Assembly: GCA_006384855.1 (NCBI GenBank)
Contig: VCJN01002737.1
Span: forward strand, 213,501-277,500
Origin: Tetraselmis striata
Taxonomy: Eukaryota; Chlorophyta; Chlorodendrophyceae; Chlorodendrales; Chlorodendraceae
DNA: 64,000 nucleotides
Direction of reading: 5' to 3'
Positions 21,633 through 33,138 of the stretch are shown here, piece by piece; the stretch's first letter is position 1, and each line of letters starts with the position of its first letter. Position numbers and translations under genes: made by a program. The notes below the pieces were generated by a model. The model saw nothing but the letters and a program-made list of their open reading frames with translations. It was not told the DNA's origin and did no database searches.

Positions 21633-21965
21633 TTTATTCCTTGAATTATTGGATTCTGGTGTACATACTGATACAGAACTATTTACGTAATACGAAAGAA
21701 GTACGAAATAACACGAAATACTACCACGGATATATTTCCGAAATATTTTCTGTAGTACGATTTACAAAACCTCATCTGTACGGCATCCTGTATTTTGGCT
21801 CAGTACCGATCCTGTGTTTGAGTCATCAGGTCGTTCAATTATTTTGACCCGTAGTTGGATATTACCCACCCTAGTCAACGGCCCGTCCGAGAATGGTCAT
21901 CGGCCGTCAGTCTTCCTCACCACAGATCACAGTCCTTCACCGCCCCCACCGCCCCACGCTGCAGC
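21633..21965. other. AT-rich upstream region
   Basis: No gene. It lies directly upstream of the ATG at 21966 and could hold the promoter of the transposase-like gene; I see no distinct element. Confidence 0.4.
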
Positions 21966-22794
21966 ATGGCCTCTTCTCCAGGATCCGGCGCGTCGGACAC
22001 TACAATGACAGTACCGCCGTGTTCGTGCCGCAGCGGGTACTCGTGTGATTTCGACGCCCGTGCTAGTGATCGTAAGGAGGTTGAGAAAAGAGATTACACA
22101 TGGGGCAAGGGCTTCAATGAGGTCGCCGACAACGAGATTGGCAAGGGCTCGTCTCTGATCAACAAGCGCACCTCTCGCGACTATAGCCGCCTCATGCTCG
22201 CCAAGGAGGCTAGCGAGCAGTTGTCGTGCTGTTCGCGAAAGTGCGTGCACAAGCTATACACCCAGTGCAGAGAGGCCCTCGTTGATGCCGTGTGCGTTGA
22301 CCTTATACTTTGGCAATCAGAACAGCTCCTTTGACCGGCTCGCTAAGGCTTTTAGGGGTGGCTACGCCTCGTCATCCGACAAGTTCGATTATATCTTTGA
22401 TCACGGTGGCTACTTGCGCTCTTTCGATAATCGAGGCCCCATCTACACGTGTGGGCGTGCATGGGAGGTCTTGCACAAGGTCTCGAAACGCATACGTCTC
22501 GTGATCCAGCGGTCGGTGGTGGATATCGAACCCACGTACATCAGGCAGCGCAAGCAGTATGAGAGCAGACAAACCGGACTGGTGGAGCATGTGCGCATGT
22601 TTCTCGAGCACATCTTCTCAGATGACCTCGTCGGTCACGTCGAGATCATGCCTTTCCACGACGGCAACAACGAGATCTTCAAGAAGCACCTACCTCCCTG
22701 GATGACCAAGATTTGCGTCTACTACTACTACAAGTCGTGGGCTGAGGATGACAACGCCATTCTCCGTGGTAAGTAAGGACCAAACTGTCCACTT

Positions 22795-23240
22795 GATGAC
22801 AGAACGATTATCGTCCCGCTGATGACATACCGATTTCGTCCCGCTGCTGACAGACCGATTTCGTCCCGTTGTTGACAGACCGATTTCGTCCCGCTGTTGA
22901 CAAACCGATTTTTGTCCCGCTTATGGCAGACCGATTTCGTCCCGGTGATGACATACCGATTTCGTCCCACTGGTGATAACCCGATTTCGTCCCGCTGATG
23001 ACATAACGATTTCGTCCCGCTGATGACATACCGATTGCGTCCCGCTGATGAAATACCGATTTCATCGCCCTGATGACAGACTTTTGTGTCTCTCCAATTA
23101 CTGAACTGTCGTCCCGCTGATATATCCATGTTTTCTCGCTGATGATATAAGTTTTCGTCTTGCTTGTTACGGACATGTTTCGTGCCGCTCGTGACGTACG
23201 GGACCGCTGATGATAAAAATCGTGATGAGACTAGTTTGCC
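22795..23240 (+). repeat. 24-bp minisatellite array 3, inside an intron
   Basis: Around eighteen units of the CGTCCCGCTGATGACA type. The array starts 26 bp after a GTAAGT donor (22769) and lies wholly within an intron that joins two in-phase exons. Units decay toward 23340. Confidence 0.92.
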
Positions 23241-25628
23241 CCACTGATGACAATCAGGTCGTTTTCGTGTATTGACGGAACTAGTTCATCCAATTATCGA
23301 TATAATTATTTCGACCCACGGAATACCGAACTTGTTTGTCTCACATTATGAGACATAATTTGTCCCTTTGTATACCGACCTATTCTGCCCTTGCCGCTTT
23401 GTAGATATGGCTGCAGTGAGCGAAGTGAAGCTCTCGTCGTTCGGACTCTGGACTTGGGAGGAAGAGTTCCCAGATATCACCACGCCAAAGGTGAAGCGAT
23501 TCAGCCATTGTCCCATTTTCGCGGCGGGCAAAGCGCTCAGAGATCAAGCGCGCGAGATTTGCACAAAGGACATGACGTCAGAGGAACGCCAAGTGCACCG
23601 TCAACATCAGCAGCTCGTGAGGCGTCAAGTCAGAGCCGAGCAATAGGTCCACGTCGAGAGAGTGCGCCAGGAACGAAAGGATCTGAACAACGCCGTCTTC
23701 GAGTCGCGCCTTGGCCATGGAAACTTCTTCTTCTTCGAAATTGATAGCATGGACTCCCATGGTGTTGCCTCACTGGGTTCGCATCCCCAAGACTGTGAAG
23801 CCCGACATGCTCCTCAAGTATCACCTCACTTGTGTGAAGTACGGCGGCTACCGCCCGGACGACATCTACTACTACGCCAACATCATCCCCCACGATTCGT
23901 CCACGACCTGCACTATAATACGTATCACGATCATGAAGGTGAGCTCGTTGTTGTCCTCCCGACAGATTCGCCGTGGCTGTCCAGTAGCCGTGGACTGATC
24001 AAATTTGATCTGCGATGCAGGAAATTCAACTTCGTGGTAGAAAGATTCCGTACATCAGAATTCAGATGGACAACACCGTCAAGGAGAACAAGAATAGGAA
24101 CGTGGCGGGCCTCCGCAATTGGCTTGTGTCTATTGGAATCTGCGAGGTCATTCATTTGGTCTTCTTGTTATACTCCATTTTCCCTTTAGCCATAATGTTA
24201 TGCTATACTAGCCATAATTCCCCGTTGAAGTACTACGACTACGCATCCGCGAAGTCGTTGTATATATTAGTATTGCGGGTATAAATATTAGTAGTATGAG
24301 GCCGAAGACTGTTATGGAATTCTCTAGAGTTCTCTGACTCAAGCCTTACGTGGCTGACGTAGCACCGGTACCCCACGGTACCCGGCTAACATAGCACATG
24401 TATGACTATGACCTCGGCGGATATAAATATCGCCTCGGACAAGTCTACTAGGAAAATCCAGAGACATACTATAACCAAGGAACCCCTGTAACCAGAAGAG
24501 ATTGGCCATACTTTACATCGCTTACCGTTGTATAAGCTCCGAAACCAAGTGTTAGGCTCTAGCTTAAGCCTGTTCTTTAGGCCCTTTAGGATGTAGCGGA
24601 AGGATTTAGAAAGTATGGCCAATCTCTTCTGGTTACATGGGTTCCTGGGTTATAGTATGTCTCTGAATGTTCCTAGTAGACTTGTCCGAGGCGGTATTTA
24701 TATCCGCCGAGGTCATCGTCATCGTCATACCTTCGCTATGTTAGCCGGGTACCGTGGGGTACCGGTGCTAGCCACGTATGGCTTGAGTTAGAGATCTCTA
24801 GAGAATTCCAGAACAGTCTTCGGCCTCATACTACTAATTCCCCTACCTCTTGGGTTGAGCGGAGAAAACGGAGGAGGCGGTTCCGAATTGCCCGCAGCGT
24901 GAGAGAATTAATACCGGTAGCACCGCGTGTTTATGACGAAATATGAGGCGTCCTCCTCCTCCTCCTCCGCGTGTGCTGCGTCTTCGTGCATGAACCGTTA
25001 TACGTTCGATATTCGCTCGTTTGATTTCTAGGCGCTTTTACAACAGTCCGTTAAAATCCTGCGACTAAGACGAATTTATCTTGAATTATACCGGAAACAT
25101 ATTACAAAAATCACGAATGTCCGTCCTCTTCCACGTGTGCTGCGTCTTTGTCAATGAACCATCATACGTTCGGTATTCGATCGTTTGATTTCACGGTACA
25201 GGAACGAGTACGGCTTGTTTCTGAATGGACGCGCGTTTATTCTAGCCCAGGCACGCTTGATATTCGTCTGATACGCCAAAATAACGCGCTACTGCAACGC
25301 GTTTTTATTGCTGATTCGGCGAGATATGCCCTGTTTTTATATATACGGTAGTCGAAGAATAAATGATATGTAAAAAGGGGTCGCCGCAGTGCGGCTGGTG
25401 TATGCCGATATCTGCGGCGTCGCTGCTGCTGCTGTAACGATGTAAAGGGACGGATGCATTCTATTTTACGTTCTCTACGCATTCTTGCACGGGTGAGCGC
25501 GGTACTCTTGCACTTCCGGCGTTGGGTGTTCGAGTCGTTTGCCTACAGGTGCGGGGGGTGGGCGCGCCATGCATGAGCGTGTACAAGTTTATTGAATTGA
25601 ATATAAAAAAATTGTGCGTGTACGTGTA

Positions 25629-27925
25629 ATGTCAGCGATGGATTCGAAACTACCAGCGAATTTTCTAATCAAGTTTTTGAATGTGGTGGCGCAAGGTATG
25701 AAACGTTCTATTTTGAATAGTATTTTATCCTGCATATGCTAGTGGATGTATTTGCAGGGTTTAAAACCTTGCGCATACTTCTCTACTACTATGAACGATA
25801 CAGTAACATGTAAAGATCACTGCTCCCACAGGTGAAAGCGGAGATGACGGGGAGGAATCGTTTCTCTGTGAAGAACAAGATGCTGCAACAAATATTGCAA
25901 CTACTGGACAAAATGAGAGTGAGGGGGCGGCGGCCATGTCGGCGCTAGATTATCGACTATTGGATTTAGAACAAGGTATGATTGGGATGAACGATCATAC
26001 AATTGAAGTAGAGAAGCAATTTGTCATCGTAGTTGGTGCTGAGGTTTGGTGTAATTGCGTGCAATATTATTAATACTAAAGAGGAATGGAATTTTGTATG
26101 TGTAGATGCAACAAGGCGCGTTGTGATGCGAGGACCGCATGTTGCTCGCATGCGCACGTGCCGCTCGGCGGCAAGGGAGGCGGACGCCGCCCGCGAGCGC
26201 CCGCCTACTCCCATGGAGGCGGGCGCCGCCTGCAAGCGCACGCGCCGCTCGGCGGAAGGCCCATCGGCCAAGGAGGCGGACGCCGCCCGCAAGCGCACGC
26301 GCCGCTCGGCGCAAAGACATGCGGCCAAGGAGGCGGACGCTGCGTGCAAGCGCCAGCCTGCGGCAAGGGAGGCGGACGCCGCCCGCAAGCGCTAGCCTGC
26401 GGCAAGGGCGGCGGACGCCGCGTGTAAGCGCCAGCCTGCGGCCACGGAGGCGGGCGCTGCCCGCAAGCGCCAGCCTGCGGCAAGGGAGGCGGATGCCGCT
26501 CGCAAGCGCCAGCGACGTCGTGCGTGTCGGAACATCGACACCGTGTTTGGCAGTCTTTCAGACTATTTGCGGGGGGCGTGCCACCTGCCCGCAATAGATT
26601 GCTTGGCCGTATGTGCTGGAGCGAAAGGCTACGTGTTGGATAACGGTGTCGGGCTAGACGACGTTCTCGCCGGCACGTCGCGTCGCGTGCAAATGATGCG
26701 TGAGTGCACGCGGACCGTGGAACAAGAACGTGATTGCGCCCATCGATTCACAGATGAACTGCACCGACAAGGCTTTCGGTCTGTGGTGTGCGGGGTGTGC
26801 CAACACCGAGTCATGCCTTCCTGCGAGGGTGGTGATGCGGTTCTTGCGGAATTCATAGGTCCGCAAGCCGGCGAGAAAGGAATTGCCCTTCGCGCGATGC
26901 TGGAAAGCGGGCAAGACAATCCGACGCGCACGGCGTTGCGTATCTTTCCCGGTCGGGTGTTTGCTGTTGCCAGACAGTACCACAACGCCGCAGCGGGTGA
27001 TGTCCCGGTGTGCGATGCATGCGTGGCTTGGATGCGGCGCGACAAGCCGACAATTCCGCCTTGCTTTATCCGCATGTGCGACTTGGGAGACGCGATGCCT
27101 CCCGGTTTGGAGCCTCCTTGCAGCCTAACCTTTGTGGAGATCACGATCGTCGGATTCGTTCGGCACTCTCGCTACATGGCGACAGTGGAGGACCGCTCCG
27201 GGCAGAATCGACCGGCAGCCATGCGACACAAGGTGTCGAAGAATGACTTCGCCGTGTTCCCCGTCGCTCATCCCGCCGTTGTGCACGGAAGGACGCGCGC
27301 TCTGATGCCGAACAGCACGTTCGGGGAGTTGTTGCGCACGCCATTCGCCGTGGTTTTCATCACCGCAAAGGACGTCCCGCAAGCACTAAAGCAGCTGCGG
27401 CATGTGCCAGAACTGAAAGTACCGGGTGAAAGAATCACCCCTTACTTGGGCTACTTTTGCGACCACCGCGAGGAACATCAGCGTCGCTCAGGCTGGGAAT
27501 GGGAGCCTTATCATGAGGTGATGGACGAGGTCGTGCAGCGGTTTGCGCACGTTGAAAGCGTTCCCGAGGAGCTGGTGCAAGCCGCGGTGTTGCACACCGG
27601 CGACGAGGGTCGCGAGTTGCTCGAATGCGCGGACGAGACGACCCACGTGGAGTATCATCGATCGGCGTGCGACGAGGGCGACTATCACATGTATTGTGAT
27701 CGCACGAGTCTCGTTCACGACGCGCCGCATGAGCCCGATCATGATCGGTTGGCGCGGGGCGGCCGAAGTGTTGGGGGTAGCCTACACATCATCCGCTCGG
27801 AATCTCGGGGAGGAACAAGCCGCTGCCGGACTACGACCACAACTTCTACGTTGTCGCTCTTGCGCCATGGTTCGTGTACGGCACGTGGAAACGGCCAGTT
27901 GGAGTGTCCGAGATCGAGTATGTGA
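25629..27925 (+). pseudogene. Helitron replicase N-terminal part (spliced)
   Basis: Exon 1 (25629-25695) starts MSAMDSKLPANFLIKF; exon 2 (25832-25975) is acidic; exon 3 starts at 26106. Both introns are phase 1 with GTATGA donors and CAG or TAG acceptors and restore one frame. Exon 3 opens with a Lys/Arg-rich repeat region and a TAG at 26393-26395 where sister repeats have CAG. Further on it has PVCDACVAWMRR, PPGLEPPCSLTFVEITIVGF and FGELLRTPFAVVF, a Cys-rich domain typical of the region before Rep in Helitrons (DUF6570-like). The frame is lost near 27760, where the Rep region continues in another frame. Confidence 0.7.
26150..26520 (+). repeat. 39- to 45-bp coding repeat, basic/Ala-rich
   Basis: Eight or so units encode variants of AAREADAARKRQP. 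The unit is coding in the replicase frame, and the only stop is a CAG to TAG change. Related Arg/Ala-rich arrays are common in the N-terminal part of Helitron replicases. Confidence 0.8.
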
Positions 27926-29389
27926 AGCAGCTTACCGGGCGGGTTGGATCTCGAATGCATGACACGGCGGTGTTGTGCGCCATGGCAAATTGCCTCATGC
28001 GGCATGACACGACGACGCGATCGTTGTTGCACCTAAGGTGGCAACCGGGCATAGAAAACGTGCTGCTCAGCGCCCGAGAAGCGGATTTGTTGCGCGTCGC
28101 GGCGCTACTGGATGCTCGGGAGGTACCAGCCGCATATGATACAGATCCAGTTCGCCGCATTCATCAGATGGTGTGCGCAACCGCGGCAATGTCTCGCTTT
28201 TCGGAGCGCTACATGAAGCGGGACCGCAAGCAGGTGCTGAGTGCGAGCGCCCTTTTCAAGTTGAACGCCGTGTTTTACACGATTAACCCGCTCGCCTCGT
28301 CGCATCCCGTGGCGCTGAAGCTAGCCGGCATGAACGCGGACTTCCGGGGACAAGCATGGTCGCGCGATGTGCAATGCGGGCGCCTGCATCAAACATCGAG
28401 CGAGTCACTCGCATGGCGCGCAGCCCGATGGCGTGCAAAGACTTCGCCATCTTGGTGTTTCGAGCCTTCCGGAGAGTCAGCATGGGCTTGGATAAACACG
28501 GCGTGTGGCAACCTGGCACGGGTCTTTTTTGGTCCGATTCTCTCCCACATTTACAAGATTGAGGAAGCGTCACGGCAAGAGTTTCACGCGCACGGGATGA
28601 TTGCCTCCGGAATCGTGCAACTGGATGACTTGGGACGCATATGCACGACAACAGCAGACGCCATTGTGGCGTGGATGGAGTCCTTGACGACGTCGGTAAC
28701 CGCAGCATAAGTGGACGTGGTTCGTCAACGCACGCCGCGCAACGCCCCGCAAAAACATCTATATGACAACCAGCCGAATCCCGTTTTCGCAGTTCCGTAC
28801 GATCCTGCAATCAACCATCGTGCCATGCCAGAGGAGTGGAACGGCTCGCATGACGACATCGTTGCAACGGCGGCGTCGTTCTCCGGGACAGGGTCGCCAG
28901 TCGTGCCATCACCGTACGATATCTTCCTTGTTCGACAGCAAGACCAAGACCAATTCCACACGCACACTTTCCATTGCGGACAACACGGCCATGTCGTCGG
29001 AGATGATACCAACTGCAAAGATGGCTTCGGACTTCCGCCGCCCGCTTGCGCCGTAGGAGAAGCATGCGAGAGCTGGTTGCGACTTCGTCGTGCCAAAGCT
29101 CGTGACGCATTCACGAGCGATTCTGGCGGCGACTTTGTGCAGCAACTGCACAATTTTCGCAGGCGACTCGTCCGTGCGCGGCATATCCGACATCGCTTCA
29201 TCTACCGATGCCAACACTCGTCTTGACATCGCCGTCACCGTGCGCAACCTTTCCTTCTACTATACGTGTTATCATACGAAAGAGGACGAAACCAAGGCGG
29301 CACACAGCGTGAACGCGGCAAGCGCAAAGATCAAGCAACGTCTGGAAAGCGCACGGCGCGACGACAACGGGCAGTCACCGACTGCATAG
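27781..29389 (+). pseudogene. Helitron Rep (HUH endonuclease) domain
   Basis: The region reads as FYVVALAPWFVYGTWKRP, then AVFYTINPLASSHPVA, then EFHAHGMIASG with the metal-binding HxH motif (28585-28593). After an in-frame TAA (28708) comes FHTHTFHCGQHGHV, the Cys/His knuckle that follows HUH in Helitrons. A frameshift near 29080 leads to NLSFYYTCYHTKED, the catalytic Tyr motif (Tyr codons at 29258, 29261 and 29270). In intact elements Rep nicks one DNA strand and stays bound through tyrosine to start rolling-circle transposition. All three signature motifs are recognisable, although the frame is broken at least three times. Confidence 0.78.
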
Positions 29390-30034
29390 CAGCTTCTTAC
29401 CGGCTTTGTGAACACGGTGCACAACGGCTAAGCCGTGTCAGATGTAAAGGCCGCCGCGATCTGTTGTGGGGACGCGATGTGCGACACATCGTACGTATCG
29501 GTTCCGTTCCCGTTGTACGATTTACAGAATTGGATCGTCGCGGTGGCCGATGGCATGGAGCCGGACGCGTGTCTTACGTTGCGTGCGGACGTAGAAACGT
29601 CCGGAATATCACCCAGGGCGGACGCAAAGCAACGGCGTGCGTATCTGGAGCACGGCGGGCAAGACTTCCTACTACGTGACGCAACCCGGGAGGAGATGCG
29701 CGTCATCGGAGCGTACGAGTGCTTTGCGTGCTATGAGCGGGTTCCAATCAAGGACAGCGTCCCGACCACTGAACGGCGCGGTCGGGGACGGCCATTGAAT
29801 CCGCATTTCCCGCTGGACCGCACACACCCGTTAGTAGCAAAGATGGAGCTTCGCCGTCGCACTCACATGCATGTGCCCACCATGTATGGTGAACTTCATC
29901 TGCACCCAACGGACATCGACGACCTGCAAGCACCGGTTGGCGATGACGTCTGTTGGGGCGGGGACAAAAACGACGGCGCGTGTGACGAGCGCGGTTTTAC
30001 TGCTGATTATGGTGTATGTAAGGATATATATTAA
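29390..30034 (+). pseudogene. Post-Rep region of Helitron, helicase missing
   Basis: The frame contains ECFACYERVPIK and THPLVAKMELRR, the segment that joins Rep to the Pif1-type helicase in Helitrons. It is in the same frame as the Tyr motif, separated by TAG (29387) and TAA (29429). The sequence ends at 30034 and goes straight into the 3' terminal region; no Walker A motif or other helicase motif follows. The helicase was therefore deleted. Confidence 0.65.
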
Positions 30035-30035
30035 T

Positions 30036-30567
30036 ACCGGTATGGTGTAGCCGCCTCATGTGAGATGTCACTCGCATATACAGCCTCGTGTCCGCTGACC
30101 CGGGGCCCGGCGTCCGTTGACGGACGGGCGACGGTCGAACGACGGGGGTACGGCGTCCGGCGTCCGGTTCCGGTACACGCGGCGGGCTTGGCGTTTCGCG
30201 CCGTGCCCGCCCCGTAGACCTGACGGCCGGCCCGACCGGCGCGGCCTCGTGCGGGATGCGGGCCGCTTTTAGGCTGCTTGTATTGCTGATCTTTTAATAC
30301 AGTACTTCTTTTAGCGGTGGGTTTGTTACTGGCCTTTTTGTAATGCACACCAGTATTCAGCGGCCCGCTTTTACTCGGCTACTAGATTTCATATGTTCTT
30401 AAAATTAATACTGCTCTTATTAAAAGACTTATTAACAAATCTACCGCTAAAAGCAGACCTGAAAGATCGACACTACATGCCGGCTGAAAGCGGCCCGCCT
30501 CCCGCAGGACGCTCAACCCAAGAGGTAGGGGCACCTCCACAAATCCCTGGCGCGAAGCGCCGCGTAG
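30036..30567 (+). other. Helitron 3' terminal region with shared tail module
   Basis: This 530-bp end is shared with copies 1 and 3. It contains two tandem versions of a module (GTGCGGGATGCGGGCCGC, then GATCTTTTAATAC, then CCTTTTTGTAATGCACACC) that also forms the 3' tail of the non-LTR retrotransposon at 53.75 kb. It ends with the inverted terminal word, the 5-bp-stem hairpin and GCGTAG. Confidence 0.75.
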
Positions 30568-32070
30568 TATTTATACCCGCAATACTAATATATACAGCGA
30601 CTCCACGGATGCGTAGTCGTACTACTTCAGCGGGGAATTACACTTGTTAGTATAGCATAACATTATGGCTAAAGGGAAAATGGAGTATATCACTTCTTGC
30701 CTTTCGGGCACACTCATGAAGGGGTTGACCAGATCTTCAGCCGCATCAATCCAAGAATTGCGCTATCTCGCAGCTCCGCCTACACAGTCGAGGCCTTTCT
30801 TGACTTGGTAACGAAGGCATTCTCGCCCACTCCGGAGATTGATGAGCTCTCATTCTCCCTCGACTTCTCTGATGAGTGGTTCAGGCCCCATTTCCAAGAC
30901 CACATTCAGGACGTCAGCAAGCCGCACAAAATCGAGATCTCCCGTGATGACGCCGCCGCGTTTGGCGGCTCGTTGCGCACCGCATTGTGGTCCAACACAC
31001 CGATTTCCGAGCATGTGCAGATCTTGAAGAACGCGTCAATTGGGACGCCCGAGATTCGTGCGGGCCAGCCCCGTTTGTACGCTCTCTGCGACAAAAAGAA
31101 GCCCGACGCGCTAAAGGTCCAGAGGTACTTGGATGGCTTCAAGAAGGTAAGGTCGTACATCACGGACCTGGCGGTCCAGTGGCACGTCTCCCCAGTCGAG
31201 CGTGAGAGCTAGAAGAATCTGCTCGATGACTTGGATGATGAGATGTAAACTGCTCCTTCGGCAGCTTTCTCCGGATTCTGGCCGCAACGGACAGAGGAAG
31301 TTGACGACTTCTTGCGCGAGCACGGGCAGACCGCGCCCGCTGAGGCACGTCACACGATGGCTACCAACGCCGACCTCAACAATGCCGTAGCCGCTCGCGT
31401 TGAAGCCGAGGTCCGAGCTCAAGTGCTTCAAGATGACAGCGCCTTCCAAAGAGTTCAAACCGGCGCCAAGGAGAGGCTTCATGACAACACATCGCCCAGC
31501 GATGCAAAGGGCACGTACGAACCTCGTTGTCATTGACGTCTCCGATGTGAGTCCCACTGTTTGTCATTTTTGTCATTTATTACGTGACACAACAATTTGG
31601 TTCAACTAACTTGCTTGTTATTTTGTCCCAACTGGGACAAAAATGGCATGGCGTCTCGCTCGGGACTAACATAGCTCGCGCTCTCGGCCATCATTAGGTG
31701 CATGAGGAAGACAAGTGTCCTGAGACCCTTGGTGATTGGGAGTCGAGATTCGTCATCGGGCTTGTGAAGTCGCGCGAGGCTACCGAAGACACGTTGACCG
31801 TGGCTGTATACGAGCCCTTCCATGCCGATGCAAGGGGCAAACCTCTCATGCCGCTATGGTTGTACGCGCAGACAAAAGGAGGGAAGAAGCCAGTTGACAC
31901 AAGCTGGGAGAAGTCATTGCCTCCTTGGATCCTTGGAGATGCTTCCTTGGAAGCTTGTTGAAGCCGTCCTTATGTCGTACGCGAAGGCCATCCACGATGC
32001 GTCAGGAAGTCGCGAGGTGTTCAACGAGGAAGGCGCCATGGTCAGGAAGAAGTGGTACGGTAAAAGTTAG

Positions 32071-33138
32071 CGTCCAAGTCGTGAAGACATACGCGCAAAC
32101 TGGGTGGCAAATCAGCCAACCACGAAACAAATGCGTCCACGTCATGTCAACCATCCCAGCGCAACTAACGCAAACCCGGCGGACTCGTCAAGTTTATTAA
32201 TGCAGGCACGAAGAAGGACTTGCTTGAGTTGGGGATGCTCAACCAGTAAACTAATAGCAACGTCTTGTGGCTAGGCGGTGGATTTGTTGCACTGCACCCT
32301 AGGTCTACAAACCAAAACTATACACCACATGTGAGTCCTAAGTACTGATAGTAGCCCCGGGAACTAGGGTATAACCAAACCCTACGGAGCAAAATGAATT
32401 CCACGCGGAGCAAAATATGTTGAAATAAATTATTGTTGTTTCCTCCCTTTCCCTAACCGCTTTTCGGCTACAAGTGCTGCTCAGTGGTACGGGAACTAGG
32501 CACCCGTCGTTGCGCCCTTTTTGGGTGCATCACGAGTAGACATAAAAGCAGCCATAACAGTTGAGCCTGCCATCTTCCGCTTTTCGCTGCGTTACACGCG
32601 GCGCCCCCCCTGACTCCGTTTTCCCTCCACGCTTTCACTTAACCTGCCTGCCAATTTCGGCTCTTGTCCGTGTAAAACAGCATGCGCGGCCTTTTTGGGT
32701 GCCAACTCACTTTTAGAACCCTTAGTTCAAGCCTCAGGTTGTGCTTGCATGCAACGTATAGGAACATCCACTGTGACGTTCGGAACATGAGAGTTCCGCT
32801 GTACCTCCGCATATCTGTGACCTCTTGACATGCGGGGTGGGTTCAGACTTCGAACTGTTGTTATTACGGCATTGCCACCCAGAGAGGCCGCGCGACGTCA
32901 ATTATCATTCGTCTATGAAACTCCCCCCAAAAGATCAACATAGAAAGCGACTACTAGTCGCTACTAGTAGGCTGGTAGCACACCCCGGACAGCTTCAGGG
33001 AACGCGCAAGAGTTAGCTTGTCGTCGTTGCTTGTCGTCGTCCCCGCCCTCCCGCCCCTCGTATCACCAATAGTACTTTACCTACATCAGACTTGTCCCGC
33101 GCCCGTGCTATCTTGTATTAAATCAGCCCCTGCTTGTC
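32071..33138. other. No recognisable gene
   Basis: Only short chance frames. The start may be the 3' untranslated part of the transposase-like gene. A CTACTAGTCGCTACTAGTAG inverted run near 32950 is the only obvious structure. Confidence 0.45.

Larger units (their letters stand above)
24838..30567 (+). mobile_element. Helitron2-like rolling-circle transposon, copy 2 (coding)
   Basis: The 5' end is TTCCCCTACCTCTTGGGTTG; the 3' part carries its inverted copy (about 30512-30533), then the hairpin GGCGCGAAGCGCC (30549-30561), then GCGTAG. The flanking foldback arm can be compared with its intact partner arm, which shows that insertion took place between A and T and made no target duplication. 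That is the classical Helitron pattern. Internal genes encode the DUF6570-like and Rep parts; a Pif1 helicase domain is absent, so the copy is not fully autonomous. Frameshifts and stops mark it as decayed. Confidence 0.82.
24168..30692. mobile_element. Foldback/MITE element with 350-bp inverted repeats, itself interrupted
   Basis: Left arm 24168-24518 and right arm 24610-24837 plus 30568-30692 are inverted repeats of about 351 and 353 bp. The outer ends read TATACTCCATTTTCCC on both sides. The host word CTTCTTG flanks the element (24161-24167 and 30693-30699) as a 7-bp target duplication, placed inside an exon of the transposase-like gene. Without the later insertion the element is about 795 bp, has a 91-bp spacer and no coding capacity. 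It would be moved in trans. The right arm was later split by a Helitron at 24838-30567. Confidence 0.88.
21966..32070 (+). pseudogene. Transposase-like (DUF7869-type) gene, split by nested transposons
   Basis: Exon 1 (21966-22768) starts at an ATG and shows GPIYTCGRAWEVLHKVSKRI, common near the N-terminus of this family. Intron 1 (22769-23404, GTAAGT to GTAG, phase 1) is filled by a minisatellite. Exon 2 (23405-23938) has FSHCPIFAAGKALRDQAREI. Intron 2 is 23939-24020 (GTGAGC to GCAG). Exon 3 has IRIQMDNTVKENKNR and runs into FL, where a foldback element is inserted; it resumes at 30700 with PFGHTHEGVDQIFSRI, the hallmark of the family as I recall it. A last intron (31547-31697) precedes CPETLGDWESRFVIG. 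Frameshifts near 22290, 23752 and 31500 and in-frame TAG/TAA codons at 23644, 31210 and 31246 show decay beyond the insertion. The family function is not established to my knowledge; a transposase or recombinase role is likely. Confidence 0.7.

Noticed and set aside
12665-23240. Box C/D snoRNA arrays, because each unit has CTGATGA
   Set aside because: The box C consensus needs a purine before TGATGA and here it is C. No snoRNA-sized spacing between boxes C and D exists within 24-bp units.
23644-31248. Reassignment of TAG/TAA to glutamine
   Set aside because: Nearly all in-frame stops in the decayed elements are TAG or TAA, and one replaces a CAG in a repeat. The host genes, however, have no internal TAG or TAA in over 1000 codons, and two of them appear to end with TAG. 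Ordinary decay explains the data.
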